DNA of 64,000 nucleotides from QQVM01 sp035341855 (GCA_035341855.1 DAOQWA010000007.1:39699-103698), one strand, 5' to 3'. Positions 18,151 through 27,064 are shown, counted from the stretch's first letter. The notes: generated from the letters alone by a model not told the origin. Numbers and translations: made by a program.

Positions 18151-19584
18151 TTATTGGTTGTAAAAAATCGGAGTGCTATAACCTTCTGATCTTTTTAAGG
18201 GTTCTCCGCTGATATCAGGCAATGAAAAATAAAAGGTAGCCCCGACATTAGATTCTGCTTCTGCCCAAACTTTTCCTCCGTGACGTTCAATAATGCGTTT
18301 AACGATACTTAGTCCGACACCTGTTCCCGTAAATTCATCGGAAGTATGAAGTCGACTAAAGACACCGAATAATTTTTTATAATATTTCATGTCAAATCCG
18401 GCGCCATTATCTTTTACAAAATATATTTGTTCATTATTTTTGAAGTAGTTGCCAATTCGAATGAGAGGGCTGTCTTTCTTACCGGAATATTTCAATGAAT
18501 TAGAAATTAAGTTGACCCATACCTGGTAAATCAGTTGCTTGTCACAATAGGATTCAGCGAGTTTGTCGAGTTGGACGGATGTCTTTAGGTCCGGGTCTCT
18601 TGGCAGGAGTTCAAACAAGATCCGGTCTACCATTTCACTCATATTAACTTTTTCTTTTAGGATCTCCTGTTTACCTATTTTTGAAAATTCCAGTAATTCC
18701 TCAACCAAAGTATGAATTTTAGTTGTGCTGGAAATTATTCTGGATAGGAGTCCTTTCGCCTCTTCCGGAAGATGAGACTCATATTCCATCTGTAAGATTT
18801 CTGTCAGGGTAGATATTCCTCTCAAGGGAGATCTCAAATCGTGTGATACCGTATGATTGAAAGCACTTAGTTCATGGTTAGCTGCCTCAATCTCTTCCAA
18901 TTTAGATTTCAGTTGATTGTTCAGGTGCAAGATCTCTTTCTCTTGCTTGATTCTAAAGTCAATATCCCGAACAACACATTGAAAACCGTCAACTCTGTCA
19001 CCTTTCATCCTCAGAATAACAGTCTGCTCAACCCATCTGGAATTTCCTTGTTTGTCAATTATTTCAAAATCAGAAATCGTCTCCGGGATCTTGTTCTCAA
19101 ATTGGGATAAGTAGAATTCAGCAACCTTCTTTAGCATTGACGGTTTAATCAATGTTGTAAAATGAGCTCCGATCAATTCATCCGGCTTATAGCCATAAAC
19201 TGTCTCAATCCTTCTGTTGAAATAAATAAAAGTTCCTTTATAATCAGTCATGTAAATGACTTCAGCGGCATCTTCAATTAAACTCTTGAATTTCTCGTTC
19301 TTTTTTTCACTAAGATCTCTAAGGCTTTGGTCAGTCTTTAATCCTAGAATCAGTCCGGCAAACATAAGGACCAGGGGAGCCAGGTCGATGATTTGTAATA
19401 AGACGTTGTGAAGATGTAAATGCAGAATAGCATCAAGAGTAATGCTTTGGGAGTTTTCGGCAAGAGCCAGAAGGGTGCCGGCGATTGGAAAGGTAAAACC
19501 CAGAAAAAGACCGCAGAACCCAAATTGAAGAGCATTTTTTGAAAAATTTCTTCCTTGGGGAGTGTAATTTGGCTTTAGTATCAT
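18151..19584 (-). CDS. Membrane PAS-domain sensor histidine kinase
   Basis: A 477-residue kinase. Two membrane spans (about residues 20-42 and 62-82) are followed by a PAS domain (about 100-215; VIYMTDYKGTFIYFNRRIE, GYKPDELIG), a coiled linker, the HisKA domain with phospho-acceptor His248 (TVSHDLRSP) and an HATPase domain with the N box (WVNLISNSLKYSG), G1 (VKDNGAGFD) and G2 (GTGVGLSIVKRI). The PAS ligand cannot be told. Three response regulators follow on the same strand but with gaps of 130-280 bases, so it may form a system with one of them. The gene converges on the nuo operon. Confidence 0.9.
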   Translation of the reverse strand: MILKPNYTPQGRNFSKNALQFGFCGLFLGFTFPIAGTLLALAENSQSITLDAILHLHLHNVLLQIIDLAPLVLMFAGLILGLKTDQSLRDLSEKKNEKFKSLIEDAAEVIYMTDYKGTFIYFNRRIETVYGYKPDELIGAHFTTLIKPSMLKKVAEFYLSQFENKIPETISDFEIIDKQGNSRWVEQTVILRMKGDRVDGFQCVVRDIDFRIKQEKEILHLNNQLKSKLEEIEAANHELSAFNHTVSHDLRSPLRGISTLTEILQMEYESHLPEEAKGLLSRIISSTTKIHTLVEELLEFSKIGKQEILKEKVNMSEMVDRILFELLPRDPDLKTSVQLDKLAESYCDKQLIYQVWVNLISNSLKYSGKKDSPLIRIGNYFKNNEQIYFVKDNGAGFDMKYYKKLFGVFSRLHTSDEFTGTGVGLSIVKRIIERHGGKVWAEAESNVGATFYFSLPDISGEPLKRSEGYSTPIFYNQ

Positions 19585-19774
19585 TTACTGTTTTATTTCA
19601 ATATTCGCTTCATGCAGAACCGAATAATTAGAAACCCCAAGCTCACCAGGTTCATCATTACTCTAGCCGGTCGCAACAGCTAGAAATATGTAAATCATTG
19701 AATCCTGGTATAGTGAGCCATTATGAGCTTTATTTTCACATAGCTCCGGGGTTAACAGCATTGATACTTTAAAA

Positions 19775-20206
19775 CTATTTAAATGTTGCGTTCACTTCTG
19801 CATTGAGTTCATGAAGCTGTTCGCGACTAAGAGGTTTGATTAGGTGCTTGATAATATGTTGGTCCTTATGGATCCTTTGAATATCCTCCTCCTTAATTGC
19901 TGAGGTGAGCATCACCACCTTGCAGTTTTGAATCACTGAGTCGGGAAGTTGCCTGAATGTTTCCATAAAATCGAAACCATCCATTGCGGGCATATTTATA
20001 TCTAAAAATATAAATTGTGGTAAAGAAGTAGGGTGTTGACTGTTTTCTTCAAGGTATTCCAGGGCTTTCTTTGCGGAATTAAATTCCATGATATCTGATG
20101 CAAATTGTGAGCCGGTTAACATTCTTTTGCTAATGAATGCATCAACTTCTGTATCATCAATAAGCATCACCCTTCTTGCATTCAAATTTTTCTCACTCGA
20201 GGTCAT
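19775..20206 (-). CDS. Receiver-only response regulator
   Basis: A 143-residue single receiver domain with no output domain. The acidic pocket Asp17-Asp18 (LIDDTE), phospho-acceptor Asp69 (FLDINMPAMDG) and conserved Lys in LIKPLS are present. Single-domain receivers of this kind (Rcp1-like) relay phosphate from a PAS kinase. The neighbouring kinase is the natural candidate partner. Confidence 0.88.
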   Translation of the reverse strand: MTSSEKNLNARRVMLIDDTEVDAFISKRMLTGSQFASDIMEFNSAKKALEYLEENSQHPTSLPQFIFLDINMPAMDGFDFMETFRQLPDSVIQNCKVVMLTSAIKEEDIQRIHKDQHIIKHLIKPLSREQLHELNAEVNATFK

Positions 20207-20338
20207 TTATTCTGGTATTTAATAATAATATCAATTCTGTATAGTCTTTCAAATTTTTCAATATCCGGATTTTCTATTCATTCCGTTAAGGATCAATTTT
20301 TTACCGTCCGGGTCGCAGTTAAATTGAATGCTTTTATG

Positions 20339-20728
20339 TCAGGAGACCGGAATTTTACCTTGCAACGAAGTAATAATATCTCCGATGCGATCAAGTTCCG
20401 TTGACTTATCGAGAAAATGATCGGCTCCAAGACCAAGGCACAATTCCTTATATTGCATTGTCGGATAGTTAGTAAGCATTACCACACGAGAATCCTTATG
20501 AGTGGTCTTGATCCGTTTTAATACTTCAATTCCGTTGATGCCGGGCATTTTGATGTCGAGGAGGACCAGTTCAGGATTAATTAATTTCATCAGGGTAAAT
20601 GCCTCTTCTCCATTTTTGGCATGAGCTATTGATTTAATAAAATGAATCTCACTCAGAATTGAATATAATCTTTGAACGATCAGATTGGAGTCTTCTACGA
20701 CCATCACTTTAACTTTTCTCTCCTCCAT
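20339..20728 (-). CDS. Receiver-only response regulator
   Basis: A 129-residue single receiver domain. It has acidic Glu12-Asp13 (VVEDSN), phospho-acceptor Asp58 (LLDIKMPGING), MLTNYP and the Lys in FLDKS. There is no output domain. It differs clearly in sequence from the 19775-20206 protein, so it is not a recent copy. Confidence 0.88.
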   Translation of the reverse strand: MEERKVKVMVVEDSNLIVQRLYSILSEIHFIKSIAHAKNGEEAFTLMKLINPELVLLDIKMPGINGIEVLKRIKTTHKDSRVVMLTNYPTMQYKELCLGLGADHFLDKSTELDRIGDIITSLQGKIPVS

Positions 20729-21012
20729 GGTTATTATTTGGCAGCGCGAAGAAATAAAAACTTTCTTTTGCTTGTACCTTGAAACGCAAAGTTCAGCCCT
20801 AAAGTTTATTGAAATTTATGTAGTTGTTTGCACTACAAGCTTTCAGCAGGTTCCGGTTGAGGAAATTATAATCTGTGTTAAAAAAATTGTGTCTCAGATT
20901 TTCAAACCTGCCGGGCTTTATTGTAAGGGAAGATTTGTTATCGGTAAATTGATTGAAAGTTCAGCCTGTGAAAAGAATTATTATTAGGCATCTGCACATT
21001 TGTGCTTTCCGG

Positions 21013-21654
21013 TCAATTCAGCAAATTATTTGAAAGAGCATAATGTGTCAGTTCAGAACTGGAACGCATCTGCATCTTTTCCAAGAGCCGCATTCTATAG
21101 GTACTGATAGTATTCACGCTTAAAGACAGGTTTTCAGCGATTTCAGTTACTGACTTACCTGATGCAATCAGTTTCAATACATCAAATTCACGGTCAGAAA
21201 GTAATTCGTGTGGCATTCCGGAATGTCCTTTTTCTACTGAATATAGAAGTTTTTCTGCCACCGAATTATTGATGTACTTATGACCTTTCAGGATTTGTTC
21301 AACTGCTTTTACCAATTCATCAGGTGCGCTCTCTTTTGTCAAATATCCTGATGCTCCTGCCTTTAGAACACGCACTGCATATTGATCTTCCGAATGAATG
21401 CTTAATACTAAGACAGGAATTTGTGGAACTTCGATATTAAGTTGTTTTAAAGTGTCAAGGCCATTTTTACCGGGCATTGACAAGTCTGTAATAATTATAT
21501 CCCAGTTTTGGCGTTTGGCATGAAGCAAAAGTTCTGTACCATCAGAAGCTTCAGTAAATTGAGCACTGCGAAAATGATCCATTAGAATTTGGATAAGGCC
21601 CTTTCTAACGACAGTATGGTCGTCAGCAATTAATATACGTAGTGCTGCATCCAT
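21013..21654 (-). CDS. NarL/FixJ-type response regulator
   Basis: A 213-residue regulator from the ATG at 21654; an in-frame GTG six codons upstream (21672) is possible but less likely. The receiver domain has LIADDH (residues 8-13) and phospho-acceptor Asp57 (IITDLSMPGKNG). The C-terminal LuxR-type helix-turn-helix (LLSDREFDVLKLIASGKSV, IAENLSLSVNTISTYRMRL) binds DNA. It is divergent from the nos operon across 457 bases, so a role in its control is possible but not shown. Confidence 0.9.
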   Translation of the reverse strand: MDAALRILIADDHTVVRKGLIQILMDHFRSAQFTEASDGTELLLHAKRQNWDIIITDLSMPGKNGLDTLKQLNIEVPQIPVLVLSIHSEDQYAVRVLKAGASGYLTKESAPDELVKAVEQILKGHKYINNSVAEKLLYSVEKGHSGMPHELLSDREFDVLKLIASGKSVTEIAENLSLSVNTISTYRMRLLEKMQMRSSSELTHYALSNNLLN

Positions 21655-21725
21655 GTTATTAGTTAGTGACACCCAATTATCCTATCATGTATACTGTTTT
21701 TTTAAATTATAATATAGTAGAAATT

Positions 21726-21739
21726 TTGATTCCAATTAA
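21726..21739. promoter_or_regulatory. FNR/CRP-like site in the nos upstream region
   Basis: TTGATTCCAATTAA differs at one base from the FNR consensus TTGAT-N4-ATCAA. FNR/CRP-family regulators commonly control denitrification genes. It lies close to the minus-strand regulator gene and ~370 bases from the first nos gene, and the region is very AT-rich, so a chance match is possible. Confidence 0.3.
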
Positions 21740-22021
21740 TTAATAAATATCAATTTTCTATCTGTATCTATTAAACACTGGAACTACTATATTTCATTCT
21801 AAAGAACAAATTGATTAAAGTTTAAAACAATTGCTGTAGCAGCGTAAACCAATACACTAAAGATATAATTTAATTTTTTGATTCCCAAAAATAATCATTC
21901 GATTTTATTGAAATTTTAAGGATTTCTGTCTTTTTCCTGAGCTATGTTTAGTTAATTCCTTTCCTGATCAAAGTCATTTAATCGTCTGAGTATGGTCATA
22001 TAGGGAATGAGATGTCAGGTA

Positions 22022-22029
22022 TACTTTTG
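22022..22029 (+). promoter_or_regulatory. Candidate -7 element of the nos operon
   Basis: TACTTTTG fits the Bacteroidota -7 consensus TAnnTTTG, 82 bases before the cytochrome c start. No convincing TTTG is found ~19 bases upstream, so the call is weak. Confidence 0.3.
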
Positions 22030-22111
22030 GTTTGAGTTTTTATTCAGGTTTTTATTCAAAGTAATTAAACACAGTGTCAAATAGAGTTTGAATTAATTTA
22101 AAAAAAATATT

Positions 22112-22639
22112 ATGATAACAGGCTTAGAAAGCAAATATTTTACAGCAATAAAAAAAATCAGCATTCTTATTCTCTTAGCAGTTTTATCTGTCTCATTGTA
22201 CAGTTGTTCATCATCTAATGAAGAATCTTCGACAGAATCAAGCGAATCTACTGAGTCGGGAAACTTAATGAAAGATGCCGAAGAAATGGAAGATGATGGT
22301 ATGGGCTTTGGTCCGGTAAAAAGCCTAAGCATTCCTGCTGAAATAGACGAAGCTCTTGCGGCTGAAGGAATGAAGCATTTTGAGGCAAAGTGTACTGCTT
22401 GCCATAAGTTTGAAAAAGAAAAGTATGTAGGTCCCGGATTGTTAGGCGTGACCAAAAGACGTAAGCCTGAATGGATCATGAACATGATCCTGAACCCACA
22501 GGAAATGACTCAAAGAGATCCTGTAGCAAAGGAGCTTTTTGCGACGTATCTCACGCAAATGACCAATCAGAATGTCACCGAGCCGGAAGCCAGAAGCATG
22601 TATGAGTACTTCAGAAAGATGGACGCTACATCAAATTAA
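22112..22639 (+). CDS. Lipoprotein monoheme cytochrome c of the nos cluster
   Basis: A 175-residue protein with a lipoprotein signal peptide (lipid-acceptor Cys32 in LYSC), a Ser/Glu-rich linker (residues 33-60), and a class I cytochrome c domain. The haem site is CTACH (Cys94, Cys97, His98), and Met132 in LNPQEM is the likely distal ligand. It is the first gene of the nos operon, 43 bases before nosZ. It probably passes electrons from the quinol-cytochrome chain to NosZ on the periplasmic face; this is inferred from position. The name nosC is sometimes used for such genes but families differ, so no symbol is given. Confidence 0.88.
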   Translation: MITGLESKYFTAIKKISILILLAVLSVSLYSCSSSNEESSTESSESTESGNLMKDAEEMEDDGMGFGPVKSLSIPAEIDEALAAEGMKHFEAKCTACHKFEKEKYVGPGLLGVTKRRKPEWIMNMILNPQEMTQRDPVAKELFATYLTQMTNQNVTEPEARSMYEYFRKMDATSN

Positions 22640-22669
22640 TTTGTCAATTCCAATTACACCTACAAAAAC

Positions 22670-22675
22670 AGGAGG
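22670..22675 (+). promoter_or_regulatory. Strong Shine-Dalgarno site of nosZ
   Basis: AGGAGG lies 7 bases before the nosZ ATG at 22683. Many genes in this window, as is usual in Bacteroidota, lack such a site. It decides the start over the earlier in-frame ATG at 22572, which lies inside the cytochrome gene. Confidence 0.7.
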
Positions 22676-22682
22676 AATATCT

Positions 22683-24647
22683 ATGAAAAATGTAACATTG
22701 AATAAATTATCAACATCAATCTTATTACTTGCAACTGTTTTTCTTGCCTCTTGTGGCGGAGGGAGGGAGAAAAAGCAAGTGACATCAAATGATGCCGCTT
22801 CCAAAGTGTATGTCGCACCCGGCAAGCTTGACGAGTTTTATGAATTTTTATCAGGTGGGTTCAGCGGACAGATAGGAGTTTATGGACTTCCTTCCTGCCG
22901 TTTGTTGAAAGTCATACCTGTTTTCGCAGTTAATGCCGAAAATGGATGGGGATTTACAGAAGAGACCAAGCCAATGTTGAACAGTACTCATGGTTTTGTT
23001 CCCTGGGACGATTCCCACCACCCCGAACTTTCAATGACTGATGGTAGTCCTGACGGGCGTTGGTTGTTTATCAATTCCAATAATACACCCAGGATAGCAA
23101 GGATTAATCTATCAACATTTCGAACAGAGGAAATTCTTGAAATACCAAATAGCGGAGGAAATCATAGCTCTCCTTTTGCAACAGAAAATACAGAGTATGT
23201 TGTAGCGGGTACACGATTTAGTGTTCCTATCGAGGGTAATAAAGATATTCCAATTTCTACGTACAAAGAGAATTTTCAGGGAACATTAACTTTCGTAAAA
23301 GTAGATAAAGATCATGGCGACATGGATGTTGCATTTCAAATTATGATGCCGCCATTCGATTTTGACCTCAGCCATTGTGGAAAAGGTCCTTCAAGCGGTT
23401 GGTTCTTTTTTTCATGCTATAATTCTGAGCGTGCTCACACACTTTTAGAGGCAAATGCTTCTCAAAACGATAAAGACTTTATCGTAGCTGTGAACTGGAA
23501 GTTGGCTGAAAAGTATTTAGCCGAAGGCAAAGCAAAAGATTTTCCGGGCGAATATTACAGCAATCGTTATGACGACAGGAAACATTCAGCCAAGTCAACA
23601 ATTCACCGCTCAACTAAAATGCTTTATCCAAAGGACTGTCCGGATATGATTTACCTGATGCCTTGTCCGAAGTCCCCACACGGAGCTGATGTAGATCCTA
23701 CAGGAGAGTATATTGTTGGAGGAGGTAAGTTGTCTACAGTTATCCCTGTGTTCTCTTTCAGTAAAATGCAGGCAGCCATTGCTGCTAAAGATTTCATCGG
23801 TGAAGTCGACGGATTGCCGATTCTTAAATATGAATCAGTGATAGGTGGTGAAGTTCAAAAGCCGGGCCTCGGTCCTTTACATACTGAGTTCGACGGCAAA
23901 GGCTTTGCTTATACATCAATGTTCGTTTCATCGGAAGTTGTGAAGTGGAAGCTTGGAACCTGGGAGGTCGTTGATAGAATTCCCACATATTATTCAATCG
24001 GACACCTTTCTATACCCGGCGGTGATTCAAAGACACCTTGGGCAAAATATTTAGTTGCCATGAACAAAATTACGAAGGACAGATATCTGCTCACAGGTCC
24101 TGAATTAAATCAAAGTGCGCAGCTTATTGACATCACCGGTGATAAGATGAAGCTGTTGAATGACTTCCCTACTGTAGGTGAACCACACTATGCACAAGGT
24201 ATACCTGCTGATCTGGTAATGAAAAATCAGGTGAAGGTGTTCAAGCTTGAAGATAATGAGCATCCTTATGCATGTAAATCAGAAAAAGATGCGCGTGTTG
24301 AGAAGAAGGGTAAAACTGTTCATGTATACATGACAAGCATCAGGTCACATTTTTATCCTGACAATATTGAAGGAGTAACAGTAGGGGATACAGTTTATTT
24401 CCATGTTACCAATTTGGAGCAGGATTGGGATACTCCTCACGGTTTTGCTATCAAAGGTTCCACTGACGCTGAATTGCTGATCATGCCGGGTGAGACTGCC
24501 ACATTAAAATTCATTGCTAAGAAGCCTGACATTTATCCATTTTACTGTACAGATTTTTGCTCTGCACTCCATCAGGAAATGCAAGGATACCTTAGGGTTT
24601 CGCCTGTCAGCTCTAATGTCCCGATTACCTATTCGACAGGCAAATAA
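22683..24647 (+). CDS. nosZ: Nitrous oxide reductase, clade II, lipoprotein form
   Basis: A 654-residue copper enzyme that reduces N2O to N2 in the periplasm. The signal peptide is of Sec/lipoprotein type (FLASC, lipid-acceptor Cys24) with no twin-arginine motif, which marks clade II. The propeller domain carries the CuZ histidine pair in WDDSHHPE, and further His in DLSHCGKG and SPHGAD. The C-terminal cupredoxin domain has the CuA motif YCTDFCSALHQEM with Cys622, Cys626, His630 and Met633. Length is normal. It is preceded by a strong Shine-Dalgarno site and followed by a hairpin. The downstream genes are copper-site maturation factors. Confidence 0.96.
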   Translation: MKNVTLNKLSTSILLLATVFLASCGGGREKKQVTSNDAASKVYVAPGKLDEFYEFLSGGFSGQIGVYGLPSCRLLKVIPVFAVNAENGWGFTEETKPMLNSTHGFVPWDDSHHPELSMTDGSPDGRWLFINSNNTPRIARINLSTFRTEEILEIPNSGGNHSSPFATENTEYVVAGTRFSVPIEGNKDIPISTYKENFQGTLTFVKVDKDHGDMDVAFQIMMPPFDFDLSHCGKGPSSGWFFFSCYNSERAHTLLEANASQNDKDFIVAVNWKLAEKYLAEGKAKDFPGEYYSNRYDDRKHSAKSTIHRSTKMLYPKDCPDMIYLMPCPKSPHGADVDPTGEYIVGGGKLSTVIPVFSFSKMQAAIAAKDFIGEVDGLPILKYESVIGGEVQKPGLGPLHTEFDGKGFAYTSMFVSSEVVKWKLGTWEVVDRIPTYYSIGHLSIPGGDSKTPWAKYLVAMNKITKDRYLLTGPELNQSAQLIDITGDKMKLLNDFPTVGEPHYAQGIPADLVMKNQVKVFKLEDNEHPYACKSEKDARVEKKGKTVHVYMTSIRSHFYPDNIEGVTVGDTVYFHVTNLEQDWDTPHGFAIKGSTDAELLIMPGETATLKFIAKKPDIYPFYCTDFCSALHQEMQGYLRVSPVSSNVPITYSTGK

Positions 24648-24662
24648 AGGAGAGAGAGTGAG

Positions 24663-24692
24663 CGGGGGGACAATGTTCCCCCGTTTGCTTTT
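24663..24692 (+). terminator. Hairpin after nosZ (possible attenuating terminator)
   Basis: The arms 24663-24671 and 24675-24683 (CGGGGGGAC with GTTCCCCCG) form a 9-bp stem with one G-T wobble and a 3-base loop. TTTGCTTTTATT follows. It begins 15 bases after the nosZ stop and ~80 bases before the next gene. It may stop most transcripts, or protect the 3' end, so that nosZ is expressed above the maturation genes. Confidence 0.65.
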
Positions 24693-24763
24693 ATTACTGC
24701 ATCTAAGACATTACAATTAGAAGGGACTGATAATTGACCGTTCCATCAAAAATTAAATTTTTC

Positions 24764-25363
24764 ATGAAAAAGAGATCAGCAATACTAATAGCTCTTGCGT
24801 CCTTATTAATGATCGGGAGTTTATTCACACCGCTTTGGGATATAACCCTGGAGGCTCCACAGTATCCTGAAGGATTAGGAATGAAAATATGGCTTGCCAA
24901 GTTATCCGGTGATGTTTCTACTATCAGCGGCTTGAACCACTACATAGGGATGAAGGCAATCAGTGAGGATATGTTTCCTGAATTTGGGTATATGAAGGGC
25001 ATCGTTATAGCGATCATTATTTCTGGCCTGCTCGTTGCAGTGATCCGAAAAAAATGGTTGTTTGCTTTTTGGTTCTTAAGCTTCCTGATCATTGCTGCAT
25101 TAGGAGTGTATGATTTTTGGTTATGGGAATATGATTACGGACACAATCTTGATCCCAGGGCAGCAATAAAAGTGCCCGGAATGAGTTATCAACCCCCTCT
25201 CATTGGTTGCACCGAACTGCTAAATTTTTATGCTTGTTCTTTCCCGTCAATCGGAGGATGGCTCATTGTTGTCTCCGGAACGACTTCTTTCCTGGTTTTT
25301 CTTGATGAGTTTTTTCTGGGTCGGATAAAGAGAGAAAGAACTACCAAAGTTGTGCCTGCATGA
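24764..25363 (+). CDS. NosB-like polytopic membrane protein
   Basis: A 199-residue protein from the ATG at 24764 (MKKRSAILIALASLLM); an in-frame TTG ten codons earlier is less likely. Four hydrophobic spans are seen, at about residues 6-25, 88-104, 110-127 and 165-190. The loop after the first span is periplasmic (LWDITLEAPQYPEGL). Clade II nos clusters are known to carry NosB, a membrane protein of unknown function, directly after nosZ, and this gene has that place and topology. I cannot confirm homology. Its stop overlaps the nosL start as ATGA. It may take part in electron transfer or copper-site assembly. Confidence 0.65.
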   Translation: MKKRSAILIALASLLMIGSLFTPLWDITLEAPQYPEGLGMKIWLAKLSGDVSTISGLNHYIGMKAISEDMFPEFGYMKGIVIAIIISGLLVAVIRKKWLFAFWFLSFLIIAALGVYDFWLWEYDYGHNLDPRAAIKVPGMSYQPPLIGCTELLNFYACSFPSIGGWLIVVSGTTSFLVFLDEFFLGRIKRERTTKVVPA

Positions 25364-25812
25364 AATTGAATTTTAAATTTGAAATTCATTTGATTGTCGT
25401 CCTTATAGCGACTTCTCTCATGGCTTGTACTCGCGGACCCAGTCCAATTGAAATTGGTAAGGATCTGTGTGCACTTTGTAAAATGACCATAATGGACAAG
25501 CGCTATGGTGCAGAACTTATTACTGATAAAGGAAAAATATATAAATTTGACAGTGCTGAGTGCTTAGTTAATTATCTTAAAGAATATCCGGAAAGTGAGC
25601 ATCCTCTTCAATTGATCATGGTCATTGATCATGCACTTCCCGGAGAATTTATTAATGCGAAAGAAGCTTTTTATTTACATAGTGAGAAACTATCTAGTCC
25701 GATGGGCGCCAATGTTACTGCTTTACATTCTAAAGCTATTGCGGAGGACTATCTTGCTCAGTATGGTGGTGAGATTTGGACCTGGGAAGAATTGTGCAGG
25801 CAAGTCCAATAA
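25360..25812 (+). CDS. nosL: Copper chaperone NosL, lipoprotein
   Basis: A 150-residue lipoprotein (LMAC, lipid-acceptor Cys23). The NosL motif is clear: Cys37-x-x-Cys40-x-Met42 (DLCALCKMTIMD) followed by GAELITDKGKIYKFDSAECL. NosL binds Cu(I) and is known to deliver copper for the CuZ site of NosZ. It overlaps the NosB-like gene by 4 bases and the nosD start by up to 50 bases. Confidence 0.93.
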   Translation: MKLNFKFEIHLIVVLIATSLMACTRGPSPIEIGKDLCALCKMTIMDKRYGAELITDKGKIYKFDSAECLVNYLKEYPESEHPLQLIMVIDHALPGEFINAKEAFYLHSEKLSSPMGANVTALHSKAIAEDYLAQYGGEIWTWEELCRQVQ

Positions 25813-27064
25813 ACTTGCATATTTGATTTGCTTGCTTATTCCGGCTGTAGTTATCCTGCCTTTTATCTCTGAAGCCGGTGTAAAAAATGTCGGAAATAAT
25901 TCTGCCTATAAGACTATTAAAAAAGCCTTAGAGGATTGCGATGATGGGGATACTTTAATCGTCGATGGAGGCTTGTATTCTGAGGGGGAGATTTCCATTA
26001 CTAAAAGGATTTGTTTGTTAGGATTGAATAATCCTGTGATTGATGGAAAGTCAAAGGATGCTGTTCTGATAATTCGTGCATCAGGATGTATCGTGAGAGG
26101 ATTTACAATAAAGAATTCAGGTAAAAGTGATATAGAGGAAATTGCCGGTATAAGACTTGAAGATGTGCAAGCATGTCAGATTGATTCGAATTATTTTTTG
26201 AATAATTATTTTGCAATCTATCTTGCAAACTCAAGTTATTGCAGATTGATGTCAAACAGGATAGAGGGTTTTGCTAAAACGGAAACATCTTCAGGCAATG
26301 GAATTCATCTTTGGAAAGGCCATCATAACACCATATTGAACAATCATATAAGCGGTCACCGTGATGGAATATACTTTGAGTTTGTAATGTATAGTTCAAT
26401 AATTGGAAATTTGAGCGAGAAAAATCTTCGTTATGGATTGCATTTTATGTTTTCTGATGATGATATATACAAATACAATACTTTTCGTGAGAATGGTTCA
26501 GGAGTAGCAGTGATGTACACGAGAAATGTCTTGATGCAAAATAATAAGTTTGAGTCGAACTGGGGCAGTGCTTCCTTCGGCCTCCTGTTAAAAGATATTT
26601 CCAGGAGTCTGATACGTAATAATGTGTTCTCGAAGAACACAACGGGCCTATATATAGAAGGCTCTAATAACACAATAATAATAAACAACGAATTTGTAAG
26701 GAATGGCTGGGCTGTCAGGATACTTGGTGATTGTTATGAAGATACAATTACAGAGAATAATTTCAGATCTAACACTTTCGATTTGGCAACAAATGCTTCC
26801 AGAAACATGAATTATATTAATAGGAATTTCTGGGATCAATATAGCGGGTATGATCTGGATAAAGACTTTACAGGTGACATTCCATTTCATCCGGTCAGTT
26901 TTTATTCAAAGATCACCGAAGAGTCGCCGCATACTTTGATGATGTTGCATAGCTTTTTTGTGGATCTCCTGAATCAAACTGAGCGCATTGTTCCGACAAT
27001 TACACCTGAAGAATTCAAAGACAAAGAGCCGCAGATGAAACCGATAGTATATGATAAAAATTGA
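25763..27064 (+). CDS. nosD: NosD, periplasmic beta-helix maturation protein
   Basis: About 433 residues from the ATG at 25763, inside the end of nosL. This start gives a basic N-region and a hydrophobic core (LAYLICLLIPAVVILPFISEA) that can act as a signal peptide. The frame extends further upstream, and the exact start is uncertain. The body is a right-handed beta-helix with carbohydrate-binding/sugar-hydrolase (CASH) repeats, rich in Asn ladders (NRIEGF, HNTILNNHISGHRDGIYFE, NNVFSKNTTGLYIEGSNNT). NosD works with NosF and NosY in building the CuZ site; it probably helps supply sulfide. It overlaps nosF by 14 bases. Confidence 0.9.
   Translation: MVVRFGPGKNCAGKSNKLAYLICLLIPAVVILPFISEAGVKNVGNNSAYKTIKKALEDCDDGDTLIVDGGLYSEGEISITKRICLLGLNNPVIDGKSKDAVLIIRASGCIVRGFTIKNSGKSDIEEIAGIRLEDVQACQIDSNYFLNNYFAIYLANSSYCRLMSNRIEGFAKTETSSGNGIHLWKGHHNTILNNHISGHRDGIYFEFVMYSSIIGNLSEKNLRYGLHFMFSDDDIYKYNTFRENGSGVAVMYTRNVLMQNNKFESNWGSASFGLLLKDISRSLIRNNVFSKNTTGLYIEGSNNTIIINNEFVRNGWAVRILGDCYEDTITENNFRSNTFDLATNASRNMNYINRNFWDQYSGYDLDKDFTGDIPFHPVSFYSKITEESPHTLMMLHSFFVDLLNQTERIVPTITPEEFKDKEPQMKPIVYDKN

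Larger units (their letters stand above)
21673..22111. other. AT-rich divergent spacer before the nos operon
   Basis: No credible gene is seen in these 439 bases. It must hold the promoters of the NarL-type regulator (minus) and of the nos operon (plus). It contains an FNR/CRP-like site (21726-21739) and a TACTTTTG element (22022-22029), listed separately. Confidence 0.6.

Noticed and set aside
20685..20987. 100-codon plus-strand frame in the spacer between response regulators
   Set aside because: It starts inside the receiver gene on the opposite strand, has poor composition and no recognisable features.
22077..22091. TCAAA-N5-TTTGA inverted repeat 20 bases before the nos cytochrome start
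   Set aside because: The arms are only 5 bp in an AT-rich stretch, so chance is likely.
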